From: Coriobacterium glomerans PW2
GTDB lineage: Bacteria; Actinomycetota; Coriobacteriia; Coriobacteriales; Coriobacteriaceae
Length of the DNA stretch: 64,000 nucleotides
Assembly (NCBI RefSeq): GCF_000195315.1
Contig: NC_015389.1
Location: 1,550,001 to 1,614,000 of the forward strand
Direction of reading: 5' to 3'
The position numbers were made by a program, and so were the translations under genes. Each line of letters begins with the position of its first letter. The stretch's first letter is position 1. The notes under the pieces were generated by a model that worked only from the letters and a program-made list of their open reading frames with translations, had not been told where the DNA came from and made no database searches. This document shows, in pieces, positions 53,671-63,949 of the stretch.

Positions 53671-54237
53671 TTAGCATTCGCCGTCCGCCTCGCCGGGGCA
53701 CTCGGCGCCCCAGCGAGCTGTATGACCCTGATCGACCGCCATTTCGTCTGTGCAGCGTCTCTCAAGCAGGCAGACGGCCCAGGCGCCGACACCCCTGCCG
53801 GCCCCCTCCCAGCCGAGCCGCTCGGTCGTGGTGGCCTTGACGCCGATGCGCTCGCGAGACACGTGGAGCGCTGAAGCGAGATTTGCCCTCATCCGCTCCC
53901 GATGGGGCGCGATCTTGGGCTGCTCGCAGGCCAGCGTGCAGTCCGCGTCGATGAGCTCGAAACCCAGATCGCGAGCGCGGGACATGACGCGAGCCAGCAG
54001 CACAAGCGAATCAGCGTCCTCGTAGGCCGGATCGGTATCCGGAAACAATGAGCCGATGTCGCCAGCTCGGATCGCCCCCAGGATCGCGTCCGCGAGCGCG
54101 TGAGCGAGTACATCGGCGTCGGAGTGTCCGAGCAGGCCGCGCTCGAAGGGAATGTCGACGCCGCCGATGACGCAGCGCCGACCTGCGACAAGCCGGTGAA
54201 CATCATAGCCGTGTCCTATGCGAAGCGCGCGCTCCAT
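53671..54237 (-). CDS. ispF: 2-C-methyl-D-erythritol 2,4-cyclodiphosphate synthase with C-terminal extension
   Basis: A 188-aa enzyme of the non-mevalonate isoprenoid route. Zinc/substrate residues are in GHGYDVHRL near residue 9 and LLGHSDADVLAHALADAILG near 35; KATTTERLGW is typical of the C-terminus. The usual protein is about 160 residues; here a further ~28 residues follow, including two Cys (ERRCTDEMAVDQGHTARWGA and on), of unknown role. GGGAGGG precedes the ATG at 54237. Confidence 0.95.
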   Translation of the reverse strand: MERALRIGHGYDVHRLVAGRRCVIGGVDIPFERGLLGHSDADVLAHALADAILGAIRAGDIGSLFPDTDPAYEDADSLVLLARVMSRARDLGFELIDADCTLACEQPKIAPHRERMRANLASALHVSRERIGVKATTTERLGWEGAGRGVGAWAVCLLERRCTDEMAVDQGHTARWGAECPGEADGEC

Positions 54238-54251
54238 GGTCCCTCCCGTCC

Positions 54252-55007
54252 CTACGCGATCGGCGGGGTTGAGATGATTCCGGTGTCCTGCGCGGACTCG
54301 GCATCGCTCATCCGACCGAGCAGGATCGCCGTCACGGGACGCAGATCCTCCGGCACCGTGACCTTCAGGTTGTCGCGCGGGCTCTCGACGCACAGGACTC
54401 GTCCCCCCATCCGCTCGACGAGCGAGGAATCGTCGGTACCCAGAAAACCATCTTCCACCGCGCGCGCATGAGCGCGCCGCATCGCGTCCAGACGGAACAC
54501 CTGAGGGGTCTGAGCGGCCCAGAACACGCTGCGCGGCGGTGTGCTGCTGATAAGGCCGCGCGCTGCGATCTTCAGCGTGTCGATCGCGGGCTGACCGCAT
54601 ACGACACCGTCGAGCGAAGGATTCGAGACGAGAACGCCGATCGCGCGATCGATCGCCTCGGTCGTGATGAGCGGGCGAGCCCCATCATGGATCGCCACGA
54701 GTTCGAAGCACTCAGGGGTCGCGAGCACGCCGGCTCGCGTGGATGCCTGACGGGTCTCGCCGGCATCGGCGAAGGCGACAGGGGTGCTGAACTCGTACGG
54801 ATCTACGGCGAGTCCCCTCATCTCAGCGCGACGGTTCGCAGGGCAGACCACGATGATGCGGCCGACGTGCGAAGAGCGATCGAACGCCATGATCGACCAG
54901 GTCATGAGAGGCCTGCCTGCTACGCTCACGAGCTGCTTTCCCCCGGGATTTCCGAAACGCGACCCGTTCCCACCGGAAACCACGACCGCGCAGACGGACT
55001 GCATCAT
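54252..55007 (-). CDS. ispD: 2-C-methyl-D-erythritol 4-phosphate cytidylyltransferase
   Basis: A 251-aa enzyme making CDP-methylerythritol. The nucleotide-binding N-terminus is VVVSGGNGSRFGNPGGKQL; IHDGARPL near residue 105 and QTPQVFR near 165 are conserved, as is the TDDSSLVE block. It overlaps disA by four bases and is followed after 14 bases by ispF. Confidence 0.95.
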   Translation of the reverse strand: MMQSVCAVVVSGGNGSRFGNPGGKQLVSVAGRPLMTWSIMAFDRSSHVGRIIVVCPANRRAEMRGLAVDPYEFSTPVAFADAGETRQASTRAGVLATPECFELVAIHDGARPLITTEAIDRAIGVLVSNPSLDGVVCGQPAIDTLKIAARGLISSTPPRSVFWAAQTPQVFRLDAMRRAHARAVEDGFLGTDDSSLVERMGGRVLCVESPRDNLKVTVPEDLRPVTAILLGRMSDAESAQDTGIISTPPIA

Positions 55008-56068
55008 GCGCCCCCTTGGTTGCCCTGCATGCGATAGAGCGTATCCGCCAAGATGGTAGGATTGTTCACGCCGAAGTTTCCCAGCCGCTCAGGATCCTTG
55101 CGGATCTCATCCATCAGCTCCTGCAACGAACCGTACTCGTCCACGATGCGCTCCGCCACCCCGTCGCGCACGACCGAGACCTGCGAGAGCGTGCGCAGGC
55201 CAAGCGGGGTCATCACGGAATCCTCATCGAGGTCGTCATAGCCCAGAACCTCGGCGACTCTCTGAGGGCTCGTGATGTCCTCGGGGGTGAGCGCGGCGAA
55301 GCGCGCGCGGATGCGCTGGGCGCTCTCTTCAGAGGAGTTCGCGGCATAATCGCGAATCATGAGATCGTAGTCCGTGTCGATGCCCGAACCGGCAAGTTGC
55401 TCGAGTTGCATCTGCACGAGCTTTCCCTGCGTTCCGAGCTTCACGATGCAGCTCTTGAGCTCTTCTTTAGCCTGCTGCAGGATCTCGAAGCTCGAGAAGA
55501 TATCAGTGATATCAGCGAGGGTCACATAGTCATCCAGCTCGAGCGCCGTCAGGCGCAACAGGGAGCGGTCGAGCGAGGTGCGCGTGGTCTGAAGCGTGGC
55601 GACCAGCTGGTTGACCGAGCTCATGATCTCGGGTACCTGCTGAAGCTGATAGGACGTACCGTGAACATAGACGTTCACGACGGCGCGGCGCGCCGAGATC
55701 GAGATGACGGTCGCATCGGTCAGCACGGACATCCTGGCGGCCGTGCGGTGTCGCATGCCCGTCTCGCTCGTGGCCAGGGATGGGTCGGGATTCAGATGGA
55801 AGTTCGCGCGCAGGATCTGCGTGAGATCCCCATCGATCACGATCGCGCCATCCATCTTCGAAAGCTCGAACAGCCGATTGCTTGTGAAGGAGATATTGAG
55901 CGGGAACCCGTCGTTGCCGACGGCAAGCACGTTCTCGGTGTCGCCGACGCAGATAAGAGCACCCAGATGGCCGGCGATGATCATGTCGAGCGCGGTGCGA
56001 ATAGGCTGACCGGGAGCGGTCAGTCGGATAGCCTCGTTCATCCGCTTGAGAATCTCGTCTCTATGCAC
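55004..56068 (-). CDS. disA: Diadenylate cyclase DisA
   Basis: A 354-aa c-di-AMP synthase that scans DNA. The DAC domain has DGAIVIDGD near residue 75 and RHRTAARMS near 107; a helical linker follows and the C-terminus carries a helix-hairpin-helix DNA-binding domain (EVLGYDDLDED). The start is the GTG at 56068, with GGGGG seven bases upstream. radA, normally just before disA, is absent; clpC is the upstream neighbour. Confidence 0.96.
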   Translation of the reverse strand: MHRDEILKRMNEAIRLTAPGQPIRTALDMIIAGHLGALICVGDTENVLAVGNDGFPLNISFTSNRLFELSKMDGAIVIDGDLTQILRANFHLNPDPSLATSETGMRHRTAARMSVLTDATVISISARRAVVNVYVHGTSYQLQQVPEIMSSVNQLVATLQTTRTSLDRSLLRLTALELDDYVTLADITDIFSSFEILQQAKEELKSCIVKLGTQGKLVQMQLEQLAGSGIDTDYDLMIRDYAANSSEESAQRIRARFAALTPEDITSPQRVAEVLGYDDLDEDSVMTPLGLRTLSQVSVVRDGVAERIVDEYGSLQELMDEIRKDPERLGNFGVNNPTILADTLYRMQGNQGGA

Positions 56069-56183
56069 CAGCAAGCCCCCAATTCATTGCTTGTTTGCCA
56101 TTGTCATCTTCTCATGAATGAAGACGACTCCAGCCGATGCGGATGCATCATCAAGAAAACAATGAATGCGGGCGCCTGCGCCC

Positions 56184-58835
56184 TCAGCGCGCATCAGCGC
56201 CTTCGCGAGCCGCCGTGCCCGCGCTCGGCAGCGGCGAGTCGCCCGTCGTGCGCGGCGCGCTGTCAAACGACGCACCAAGGGCTCCGAGCGGCCGGGGCGC
56301 GGGAATCTCACCGGAGGTGTGCGTGAAAACGAATTTTCCATCGACCACATCGGTGAGCACGGTGTCTCCGGGGCCCCATTCGCCGCCCAGAAGCTCTTCG
56401 GACAGCGGATCCTCTATGAGCTTTTGAATGGCGCGTCTGAGCGGTCTGGCTCCATTGGTGGGGTCCGTCCCCTCGGTCACGATCGCATCCAGGGCCGCAT
56501 CGGTCAGCTTGATGTTCATGCCGTTTATGTTCAGGCGCTGGCGCAGATCGTCCACGAGCAGGTTCGCGATTCTCTTCAGGCTCTCGTTTGAGAGCTTCTG
56601 GAATACGACGATGTCATCGACGCGATTCAGAAACTCAGGGCGGAACAGCCTCTTCAGCTCAGACATGGCTCGGCTTCTGATCTCGATCGAGGACAGGCCC
56701 CCCTCGCCGGATGCACCGAAACCGACGCTTGTCTCGCGCGCAATCTCGCGAGCGCCCACGTTCGAGGTCATGATGATGACCGTGTTGCGAAAATCAACGG
56801 TCTTGCCCTGTCCATCGGTCAGCCTGCCCTCATCGAGCACCTGCAGCAGCGTGTTGAAGATGTCCGGATGGGCCTTCTCGATCTCATCGAACAGCACCAC
56901 CGAGTAGGGATGCCGACGAACCGCCTTGGTGAGCTGACCGCCCTCCTCATGGCCGACGTAACCCGGCGGGGACCCGATGAGCTTCGACACCTCGTACTGG
57001 CTCGCGAACTCGGACATATCAAAGCTGATGAGGGCATCCTTGCTGCCGAACAGATATGCCGCGAGCGTCTTGGCGAGTTCGGTCTTGCCGGTGCCGGTGG
57101 GTCCGAGGAAGATGAACGAGCCGCCGGGTCTGCGCGGATCCTTGAGCGGCGAGCGCGAGCGCCTGATGGCCTTGGCGACCGCCTCGACGGCCTCATCCTG
57201 TCCGATAACACGCGATTTGAGCGCGCTTTCAGCTCCCAGCAGGCGGCGAGACTCGCTCTCCGTGAGCGCGGAGACCGGAACACCGGAGATCACCGATACG
57301 ATATCTGCGATCTGCGGAGCATCGATCGTGAGCGGGCTCGCATCCATCTCCGCGTTCCATGCCGCGCGCGCCTCTGAAAGCGCGATCTCAGCGGATCTCT
57401 GCTGCTCCTTGAGCTCAGCGGCGCGGTTCAAGTCATCGCCTTCGGTGGCGCTCTCGACCTCTTCTTTGAGCTGAGCGAGTTGGCGCTCCGCGGCGCGAAC
57501 CGGCTCAGGAGCGCGATTCGCCGCGATTCGAGCACGGGCTCCCGCCTCGTCAATGAGATCGATCGCCTTGTCGGGCAGGAAGCGGTCCTGGATGTAGCGC
57601 GATGACAGGCTCGCAGCCGCCTCGACCGCAGCGGGCGTATAGCGCACGTGGTGATGCTCCTCGTAGCGCGACAGCAACGCGTTCAGGATGCGAACCGTGT
57701 CCTCCACGCTGGGCTCATCGATGTCGACGGGCTGAAAGCGTCGCTCGAACGCCGGGTCCTTCTGAAGGTATTTGCGAAACTCCTCCGCCGTCGTCGCGCC
57801 GATGATCTGAAACGCACCGCGAGCGAGCACGGGCTTCAGCATGGAACTCGCATCTATGGATCCCTCGGCTGAACCGGCTCCGATCAACGTGTGCATCTCG
57901 TCGATGAACAAGATGATATCATCAGCATCGGTTGCCTCTTGGATAACATTTTTAAGGCGTTCCTCGAACTCGCCGCGATACTTGGCCCCGGCGACGAGGC
58001 CCGGAAGATCAAGCGTCCAGATGTTCTGATCGACGAGATTCTCCGGTACGTTTCCCGCCGCGATCTCCTGAGCGAGTCCCTCCACGATAGCAGTCTTGCC
58101 GACACCGGGATCGCCCAGAATCAGCGGGTTGTTCTTCGTGCGCCGAGATAGGATCTCCATCATGCGAGAGATCTCTCGACTGCGACCGATCACTGGATCG
58201 AGCTTGCCGTCGCGTGCGTCCTGCGTGAGATTCGTACCGAACGATTTGAGCGTGTCGGCCTCCTCCCCCTTTTGCTGCACGGATTCGCCGGAGAAAAAGG
58301 GCAGGCCCGCGCCAACGCGACCCGACGCCGATCCGGCCAGACCGCGGGTGGCATTCTGATCCTTGGAAGTGAGTTTTTCAACGGCGGAGCGGATCGCCGC
58401 TGCCGACACCCCGAGTCGCATGAGGATATCCATTGCCACAGCCTGCTCTTCGGCGACGATACCGAGCAGAAGGTGCTCTGTGGAGACATACGTCTGGTTG
58501 TTCTCGCGCGCCAATCTGAAGCTGCGTTCCATGACTGAGATCACATGCGGGGTGAAGGCGAGCTTCGCCTGGTTCGCGCCGTTCGCCGCATCCGCAGCTT
58601 CGGCATCCTGACCGTCGTCCTCCGGCTCCGTCGAATGAACCTCCTTGAGCTGAGCCAAGATGTCGTCGTAGGTGATCTCGAGCGAACGAAGGGCCTCGGC
58701 GGCGATGCCTTCGCTCTCCTTGGCCAGCGCGAGAAGCAGATGCTCGGTGCCGACCTTGGTCGTGTGAAGCGCGACGGCCTCTTCCTTTGCCATTGACATG
58801 ACGCGGCGCGCGCGATCTGTGAATCTGTCTAACAT
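56184..58835 (-). CDS. clpC: ATP-dependent Clp protease ATP-binding subunit ClpC
   Basis: An 883-aa Hsp100 unfoldase. Two Clp_N repeats occupy residues ~1-145 ([40 protein letters not shown]). The first AAA module has Walker [10 protein letters not shown] near 220 and Walker [13 protein letters not shown]; the coiled-coil middle domain is at ~405-475; the second AAA module has [14 protein letters not shown] near 560 and [21 protein letters not shown] precedes the ATG. It feeds substrates to ClpP. No ctsR, mcsA or mcsB lies next to it. Confidence 0.97.
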   Translation of the reverse strand: MLDRFTDRARRVMSMAKEEAVALHTTKVGTEHLLLALAKESEGIAAEALRSLEITYDDILAQLKEVHSTEPEDDGQDAEAADAANGANQAKLAFTPHVISVMERSFRLARENNQTYVSTEHLLLGIVAEEQAVAMDILMRLGVSAAAIRSAVEKLTSKDQNATRGLAGSASGRVGAGLPFFSGESVQQKGEEADTLKSFGTNLTQDARDGKLDPVIGRSREISRMMEILSRRTKNNPLILGDPGVGKTAIVEGLAQEIAAGNVPENLVDQNIWTLDLPGLVAGAKYRGEFEERLKNVIQEATDADDIILFIDEMHTLIGAGSAEGSIDASSMLKPVLARGAFQIIGATTAEEFRKYLQKDPAFERRFQPVDIDEPSVEDTVRILNALLSRYEEHHHVRYTPAAVEAAASLSSRYIQDRFLPDKAIDLIDEAGARARIAANRAPEPVRAAERQLAQLKEEVESATEGDDLNRAAELKEQQRSAEIALSEARAAWNAEMDASPLTIDAPQIADIVSVISGVPVSALTESESRRLLGAESALKSRVIGQDEAVEAVAKAIRRSRSPLKDPRRPGGSFIFLGPTGTGKTELAKTLAAYLFGSKDALISFDMSEFASQYEVSKLIGSPPGYVGHEEGGQLTKAVRRHPYSVVLFDEIEKAHPDIFNTLLQVLDEGRLTDGQGKTVDFRNTVIIMTSNVGAREIARETSVGFGASGEGGLSSIEIRSRAMSELKRLFRPEFLNRVDDIVVFQKLSNESLKRIANLLVDDLRQRLNINGMNIKLTDAALDAIVTEGTDPTNGARPLRRAIQKLIEDPLSEELLGGEWGPGDTVLTDVVDGKFVFTHTSGEIPAPRPLGALGASFDSAPRTTGDSPLPSAGTAAREGADAR

Positions 58836-59228
58836 ATGACTACCTCTTACGTGTCATGATGAACAGTTCGGCGCACGGAGACGATGGTGATGCGATGCAC
58901 AGCCAAGCCTAGCGAGCGCACTCTCTTCTCTACCCATGAGCGGTCTCATCTTTTCCACCGCGCGCGGCCTTCACAGCGGGCTCGCCCAAGATGATCAACT
59001 GCATGTCGTTCGGATTTCCGATCGACATAGGCGGGCGGGCGGTCGCGCGACGACGGAGCTCCTTGTCTCCTCAAGACATCCGACACAGAAAAGATGCCTT
59101 CCGCTATGATACCCGATGCCGACCGGCTCGGCTCGAGTATTTCCATTCCCAAGACGGCAACCTCAGTCGAGCGATATCGCTGAGAGCTGAACCGGATCCT
59201 CGACACGCCGCCAGTTCGGATCTCCGCC
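58836..59228 (-). promoter_or_regulatory. clpC upstream region
   Basis: A 393-bp gap. On the minus strand a possible -10 TATCAT lies at 59111-59106, with a weak -35. A TGTCT/AGACA inverted repeat lies just downstream of it (near 59063-59077). A perfect 12-base palindrome AGCGATATCGCT occupies 59170-59181. I found no CIRCE, CtsR or HspR-type (HAIR) operator. No gene is supported. Confidence 0.35.
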
Positions 59229-60590
59229 TTACTTCTCTGCGGAGAGAATCGTCTGGAGCACGCGCCGCTCATTGTAGAACAAAAAGATGATACCGCTGAT
59301 CAGACAGAAAGCCATCGCGGTCAGAGCGCTCAATCGGTAGCCGAAGCCCGCCTCGCCCACAAGCGCCACGGAGGTGAACAGGATCATGGCGAGCGCCTGT
59401 CCGAGTTTCGTAGAGAAGGTCTGAGCCGCGTAGAACATGCCCTGTCTCGGCTCTTCGCTTTCGATCGCATCGGCCTCGGCGATATCCGCAACGACAGCGG
59501 GCAGCAGGATACCCAAGATGGCCAGAGGAACAGCTGCGAGAATGGCGACTATGACGCCCCATACGACGCCCGCGATCCCGAGCAGACCCGAAAGCGACGT
59601 GATCCCGAAGGAGACGCTGAACGCCAGCAGCGCGAAACCGACGAGTCGTTTTTTGCCCATGCGCGTAGCGAGGATGTTCACGAGCGGGTAGCACGCCAGA
59701 CTGAACCCAGTCATAAGCGCGAACAGGATAAACGTCATCGATGCCGGCAGATGCATGAGCGAGGTGACGTAGAAGGGCAGCCCGGTCTGAAACATCGTGA
59801 TCGCGATCCAATACATGATATTCGAGACGACGAACACCTGGAACCGACGGTTGGAGAGCGTCAACCTGAGGCTTGTGAACATCTTGACCATAGATGGGGT
59901 CGTCTCGGCATAGACATGTTCATCGATTGCAAACGCCGGCACGAGCATACAGGCTATCGCGATGATCGACAGCACGGCGATGGCTGCGCGAAAGCTCATC
60001 GTCGTTCCGAGCACCGGCTGGAAGAGCTTGGCGATGCCCGGCACGAGATAGGCGATGGCAGTGCCGAGAAAATAGGTCGCCGAGATGCATGTCGCGACCT
60101 TGATGCGCAGGTCCTGCGTACGGCCCAGCTCGGGCAGAAGCGCGCTGTACGGCGTGCTGTAAGCGGCCATGAATACATAAAATGCGATCACCATGATGAA
60201 CAGATACGCGTTGTTGACCCAGGACACACCATGTACCGGCGAGAAGAACGCAAGCGCCGTGACAGCGCCGAAGGGAATCGCCGCATAACGCATAAAAGGG
60301 ATGCGCCTGCCCAGATGGTGGGAGCACGCATCCGACATGCCTGCGATCCACGGATCCATGAATGCGCCGATGAAACGACCCGCAGCGGTGATGAGCCCGA
60401 CGGCCGTCATGCCCAGGACCACGCTGCCCTGTGTGACGAACAGGCGCTGCCCGGAATCGATAAACGCCTGCTCAGGCTGGTAGAAGTAGACCAGCCAACT
60501 TGTGAAGACGCCCGAGAGGATCGGCCATCCGAGCTTTCCGAGTGCGAACAGCCATACGATCCGCGTGGTCGCGCGTGACTTCGTTGCCAT
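59229..60590 (-). CDS. GPH-type (MFS_2) sugar transporter, copy 1
   Basis: A 453-aa, 12-helix symporter of the glycoside-pentoside-hexuronide branch: the helix 2-3 loop DPWIAGMSDACSHHLGRRIP with conserved Asp, Gly-Arg-Arg-Pro, and MFYAAQTFSTKLGQALAMIL near residue 390. GGAGG precedes the ATG at 60590. It lies 165 bases downstream of the alpha-galactosidase gene and is clearly paralogous to the transporter on the other side. It probably imports galactosides. Confidence 0.85.
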   Translation of the reverse strand: MATKSRATTRIVWLFALGKLGWPILSGVFTSWLVYFYQPEQAFIDSGQRLFVTQGSVVLGMTAVGLITAAGRFIGAFMDPWIAGMSDACSHHLGRRIPFMRYAAIPFGAVTALAFFSPVHGVSWVNNAYLFIMVIAFYVFMAAYSTPYSALLPELGRTQDLRIKVATCISATYFLGTAIAYLVPGIAKLFQPVLGTTMSFRAAIAVLSIIAIACMLVPAFAIDEHVYAETTPSMVKMFTSLRLTLSNRRFQVFVVSNIMYWIAITMFQTGLPFYVTSLMHLPASMTFILFALMTGFSLACYPLVNILATRMGKKRLVGFALLAFSVSFGITSLSGLLGIAGVVWGVIVAILAAVPLAILGILLPAVVADIAEADAIESEEPRQGMFYAAQTFSTKLGQALAMILFTSVALVGEAGFGYRLSALTAMAFCLISGIIFLFYNERRVLQTILSAEK

Positions 60591-60755
60591 CAGATCCTCC
60601 TGCCGACGTTGTGAGCCGCCCGTGCCGGAGCACGCGAAGCGCCTCGTTTGCGGGTACTCCTTCCGGTGCCTGCACCCTGGATCCGGTGCCGGGGACAGGG
60701 AGTGCGCGGTGAGCATCGATCTCCCGGTTGCCGTCCTGTGACGCTTATGCGGTCG

Positions 60756-62495
60756 CTAGGATCTCGAACTCGAGGGGCTGCAGTTGAGAAGGCCGTTCTC
60801 GTTACCGGCTTCTCGAATCGCGCCGTCCTCTTTGGCGGCGAACGCCCTGACGGCAGCCCTATAGCATTCTATCTGATCAGCTGTCCATGCGCCCATGTCA
60901 TCCGAAGTGAGAAGAACACCGCCGCAGACGATATCGGCCTCGAGCAGACTCTCTTTTTGCTTGGTGGTGAGATTCACATCGCCGGCGCGCAAGAAGAACG
61001 CATCTGGATCGCAGCGAAATGCGCGACCATCCAAGTGGGCGCGACCGTACGTGTTGCGAAGGCTGTTCTTCGTGCTGATGCGCTCTCGGTGGAGCAGCCG
61101 CATATAGAACCTATCGTCCCAATCCAAGCCGACATCGCAGCCGATACGACAGTACTCTGCCTTGCCGAATGCCGATGCAAGCGGCACGCCACAAAGAATC
61201 ATGCGTGTCCGCGGAGCAGCGGATTCCCGCAGAAGCTCGAGAGCATCAGCCATCAGCTCCCCTCGATTGAGCCCGTCATGGGCGATCATGCATGCCGCGA
61301 ACAGGAAATCGAGCTTGAGCAGCTCGGCTCCCCAATTCGCGGTCACCGTTGAGATCACCTTTGCGATGTAGTCACGAACCTCGGAATTTCTCGTATCGAG
61401 TGCGACCGCGCCGCTCCAGTTGCAGCCGGTTCTCACCTCGGACCCGAACGCGTCGCTCAAAAGCCAGTCCGGGTGCGCCGCATACAGCTCGGAATCACGC
61501 TCGCATACGAACGGAGCGAGCCAGATGCCGGGAATGAAGCCCTCTTCACGCGCTGCACTCAAGACGGTCGCAGGGCCCAGCGGAAAGCGCGATCGGTCGA
61601 ACTCCAGCCAATCTCCCACCTTTGAATATCCATCGTCTATCTGAAAAACGCGCTGAGCGGGACCCAGATCGATGTCACAGAGCACATGAGTCGCGCCCTT
61701 GAGATCATCAAGAAGCGATTCGGCATCGATATCTCCATAGCGACGATACCAACTTGAATAACCTACCAGTGGCGGGGCGGGAAGGGGACGAATACCCGCC
61801 AGAACGAGCCATCGGGCGACGGCCTCCTCGCGCGCGCCCTGACATATGGCGAATGCCATGAGGCGACGGAACTCACCTGCGGCGAGCGGCCTCGAAGGGG
61901 GCTCTTTCTCAAGCGTCAGCTCGTTCTCGGCCGTCGAGGTCCTCAATACGGTGAAACCGCTGTCCTCCTCGAGCGATCCGACGAGTGCAACCATGTCGGC
62001 CCTGCGGATGTAGCCGTAGCAAAACCCATGTTGGTGCCCCCGCCGATGATCGTATCGGGTGAATCGATAGTCTCCGCTGCCATCGAGCACATATCGATCC
62101 ACGATGAATCGCGGCACTCGATCGAGCCCGCGGACACGCGCGGTCGGCCGCCGCTCGACGCTATCGGTCCAAGACTGGTATCCATTCAGAAAGACGGCAT
62201 CAGCTCGAGCGATGGGCGCATCGACCGTTGCCTTGACATCGAGAATCTCTATGGTCTTGTTTGGTCTGACCTCGATGCTCCAAGTCCTGTGGGCAACGCC
62301 GCCGGGCTCCGAGGAACACGTGGAGCGCACCTCGAGACCCATCTCGCAACAGGCGGGCCGATCCGCTCCCGACCAGTTCACCAGATGCGACGAGCCATCA
62401 GGAAGCGACCTCCACCTGAGCGTGAACCGTGGATCGGCATCTATATCGACAATCGGAAGCGTTTTTGCGAAGGAGCCGCCACGCGGGTCGTCCAT
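60756..62495 (-). CDS. GH36 alpha-galactosidase
   Basis: A 579-aa cytosolic glycosidase of family GH36/melibiase. The barrel shows VFQIDDGYSKVGDWLE near residue 288, the nucleophile Asp in LLKLDFLF near 370 and the acid/base Asp in CRIGCDVGLDWDDR near 455, both retained. It would release galactose from melibiose, raffinose or other alpha-galactosides. It starts one base after the stop of the upstream transporter and is followed by a second one. Its length is shorter than the ~720-aa tetrameric GH36 enzymes, mainly through a short N-terminal domain, as in some GH36 subgroups. Confidence 0.85.
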   Translation of the reverse strand: MDDPRGGSFAKTLPIVDIDADPRFTLRWRSLPDGSSHLVNWSGADRPACCEMGLEVRSTCSSEPGGVAHRTWSIEVRPNKTIEILDVKATVDAPIARADAVFLNGYQSWTDSVERRPTARVRGLDRVPRFIVDRYVLDGSGDYRFTRYDHRRGHQHGFCYGYIRRADMVALVGSLEEDSGFTVLRTSTAENELTLEKEPPSRPLAAGEFRRLMAFAICQGAREEAVARWLVLAGIRPLPAPPLVGYSSWYRRYGDIDAESLLDDLKGATHVLCDIDLGPAQRVFQIDDGYSKVGDWLEFDRSRFPLGPATVLSAAREEGFIPGIWLAPFVCERDSELYAAHPDWLLSDAFGSEVRTGCNWSGAVALDTRNSEVRDYIAKVISTVTANWGAELLKLDFLFAACMIAHDGLNRGELMADALELLRESAAPRTRMILCGVPLASAFGKAEYCRIGCDVGLDWDDRFYMRLLHRERISTKNSLRNTYGRAHLDGRAFRCDPDAFFLRAGDVNLTTKQKESLLEADIVCGGVLLTSDDMGAWTADQIECYRAAVRAFAAKEDGAIREAGNENGLLNCSPSSSRS

Positions 62496-62496
62496 G

Positions 62497-63915
62497 CTAG
62501 TCTACCTTGCCTTCCAAGCTCGCCGAGCCGCAGCTCGCGGTGCGATCCGCTGAAGAGGCGGCATCGCGTCGAATCGCTGCGAGCACTCCGTGCTCGTCGT
62601 AGCGCAGAAACGTAAGTCCGCTGATCAGGCATAGAACCATGGCTGCAAGCGCAGAGAGCCGATAGCCAGTCCCCGCGCCTCCTATGAGAGCGACCGACGT
62701 GAACAGGATCATGGCAACCGACTGACCGAGCTTCATCGAAAAGGTCCTCGCCGCATAGAACATGCCCTGCCGCGCCTCGCCGTTGCTGATGGCATCGGCC
62801 TGGGCGATGTCTGCGACGACGGCTTGAGGCAAAATGCCGAGAACCGCCATGGGAGGAGCAGCCAGAACAGCGATCATCACACCCCAGGCGATACCCGGAA
62901 TCCCGAGAAGGCCTGCGAGTGATGTCACCCCGAATGCAATGCAGAAGAACATGAAGGCAAAGCACACGAGCCATTTCTTGCCCATTCGTTTCGCAAGCGC
63001 GTTGACCGGCGCATAGAATACAAGACTCATGATCGTCATGAGAGCGAACAGAACAAAGGTCATAGAATCCGGGAGACCCATGAGGGCGGTGATGTAAAAC
63101 GGCAAGCCGGTCTGGAACATCGTGATCGCGATCCAGTAAAGAATATCGGAGGCAACGAACACCTGGAACCGCCGATTTGAGAATGTCATCTTGAGACTCT
63201 CTCCCATCTTGATCGTGGAGGGTGTCGTCTCAGCATAGATATGCTCATCGATGGTAAACGTCGGAACGAGCATGCATGCCACGGCTATCACGGAGAGCGC
63301 CGCGATCGTCACGCGAAAGCTCGTCGTCATGTCAAGGGCAGGCTGAAGCAGACCTGCGATGTTGGGGACGAGGTATGCGATCGCCGTGCCGATGAAGTAC
63401 GTGAACGAGATGCGCGTGGAAACCTCGATTCTGAGCTCCTGCGTCCGGCCCAGCTCGGGTATGAGTGCGTTGAACGGCGTGCAATAGCATGTCATGCATA
63501 CGTAGAACGCCAGCACCGTGACGAGCAGGAAGATATCGTTCACCACCGAAACGCCGTCTATCGGCGACACGAAGGCGAGTATCGTCGCAGCTCCGAAGGG
63601 AATCGCGGCATATCGCATGAACGGAACGCGACGTCCGAGACGGTGGCCGCATGCATCTGAGCGCGAAGCGACCCACGGATCGACGAACGCATCGGTGAAT
63701 CTTCCCAGAGCGGTGATGAGGCCAATCGTCGTCATACCGAGCAGCACGCTGCCCTGGGTGATGAAGATGCGCTGACCTTCGTTCAAAAGGTCATGGCCAG
63801 GTTGAAAGAAGTAAACGAGCCAGTTCGTGACAACTCCAGACAAGATCGACCAACCTAGCTGGCCTGTGGCAAAGGTCCATATGATACGATTCGTCGCAAG
63901 TCTTCTTTCAGTCAT
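62497..63915 (-). CDS. GPH-type (MFS_2) sugar transporter, copy 2
   Basis: A 472-aa paralogue of the transporter at 59.2-60.6 kb, with closely similar sequence along its whole length: DPWVASRSDACGHRLGRRVP in the helix 2-3 loop and MFYAARTFSMKLGQSVAMIL near the C-terminus. AGAGGGGAG precedes the ATG at 63915. It is the first gene of the visible operon (transporter, alpha-galactosidase, transporter). Confidence 0.85.
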   Translation of the reverse strand: MTERRLATNRIIWTFATGQLGWSILSGVVTNWLVYFFQPGHDLLNEGQRIFITQGSVLLGMTTIGLITALGRFTDAFVDPWVASRSDACGHRLGRRVPFMRYAAIPFGAATILAFVSPIDGVSVVNDIFLLVTVLAFYVCMTCYCTPFNALIPELGRTQELRIEVSTRISFTYFIGTAIAYLVPNIAGLLQPALDMTTSFRVTIAALSVIAVACMLVPTFTIDEHIYAETTPSTIKMGESLKMTFSNRRFQVFVASDILYWIAITMFQTGLPFYITALMGLPDSMTFVLFALMTIMSLVFYAPVNALAKRMGKKWLVCFAFMFFCIAFGVTSLAGLLGIPGIAWGVMIAVLAAPPMAVLGILPQAVVADIAQADAISNGEARQGMFYAARTFSMKLGQSVAMILFTSVALIGGAGTGYRLSALAAMVLCLISGLTFLRYDEHGVLAAIRRDAASSADRTASCGSASLEGKVD

Positions 63916-63937
63916 CGGGATCTCCCCTCTTGCAATC

Positions 63938-63949
63938 ACCGGATCCGGT
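63938..63949. promoter_or_regulatory. Palindrome upstream of the alpha-galactoside operon
   Basis: ACCGGATCCGGT is a perfect 12-base palindrome 23 bases before the transporter ATG. Half of it, GGATCCGGT, recurs at 60679-60687 before the other transporter gene, and ACCGGATCC at 59191-59199 after it. It may be an operator; no regulator gene is visible inside the window. Confidence 0.3.

Noticed and set aside
58836-59228. CIRCE, CtsR or HspR (HAIR) operators upstream of clpC
   Set aside because: No sequence close to these consensus elements was found; only unrelated short inverted repeats are present.
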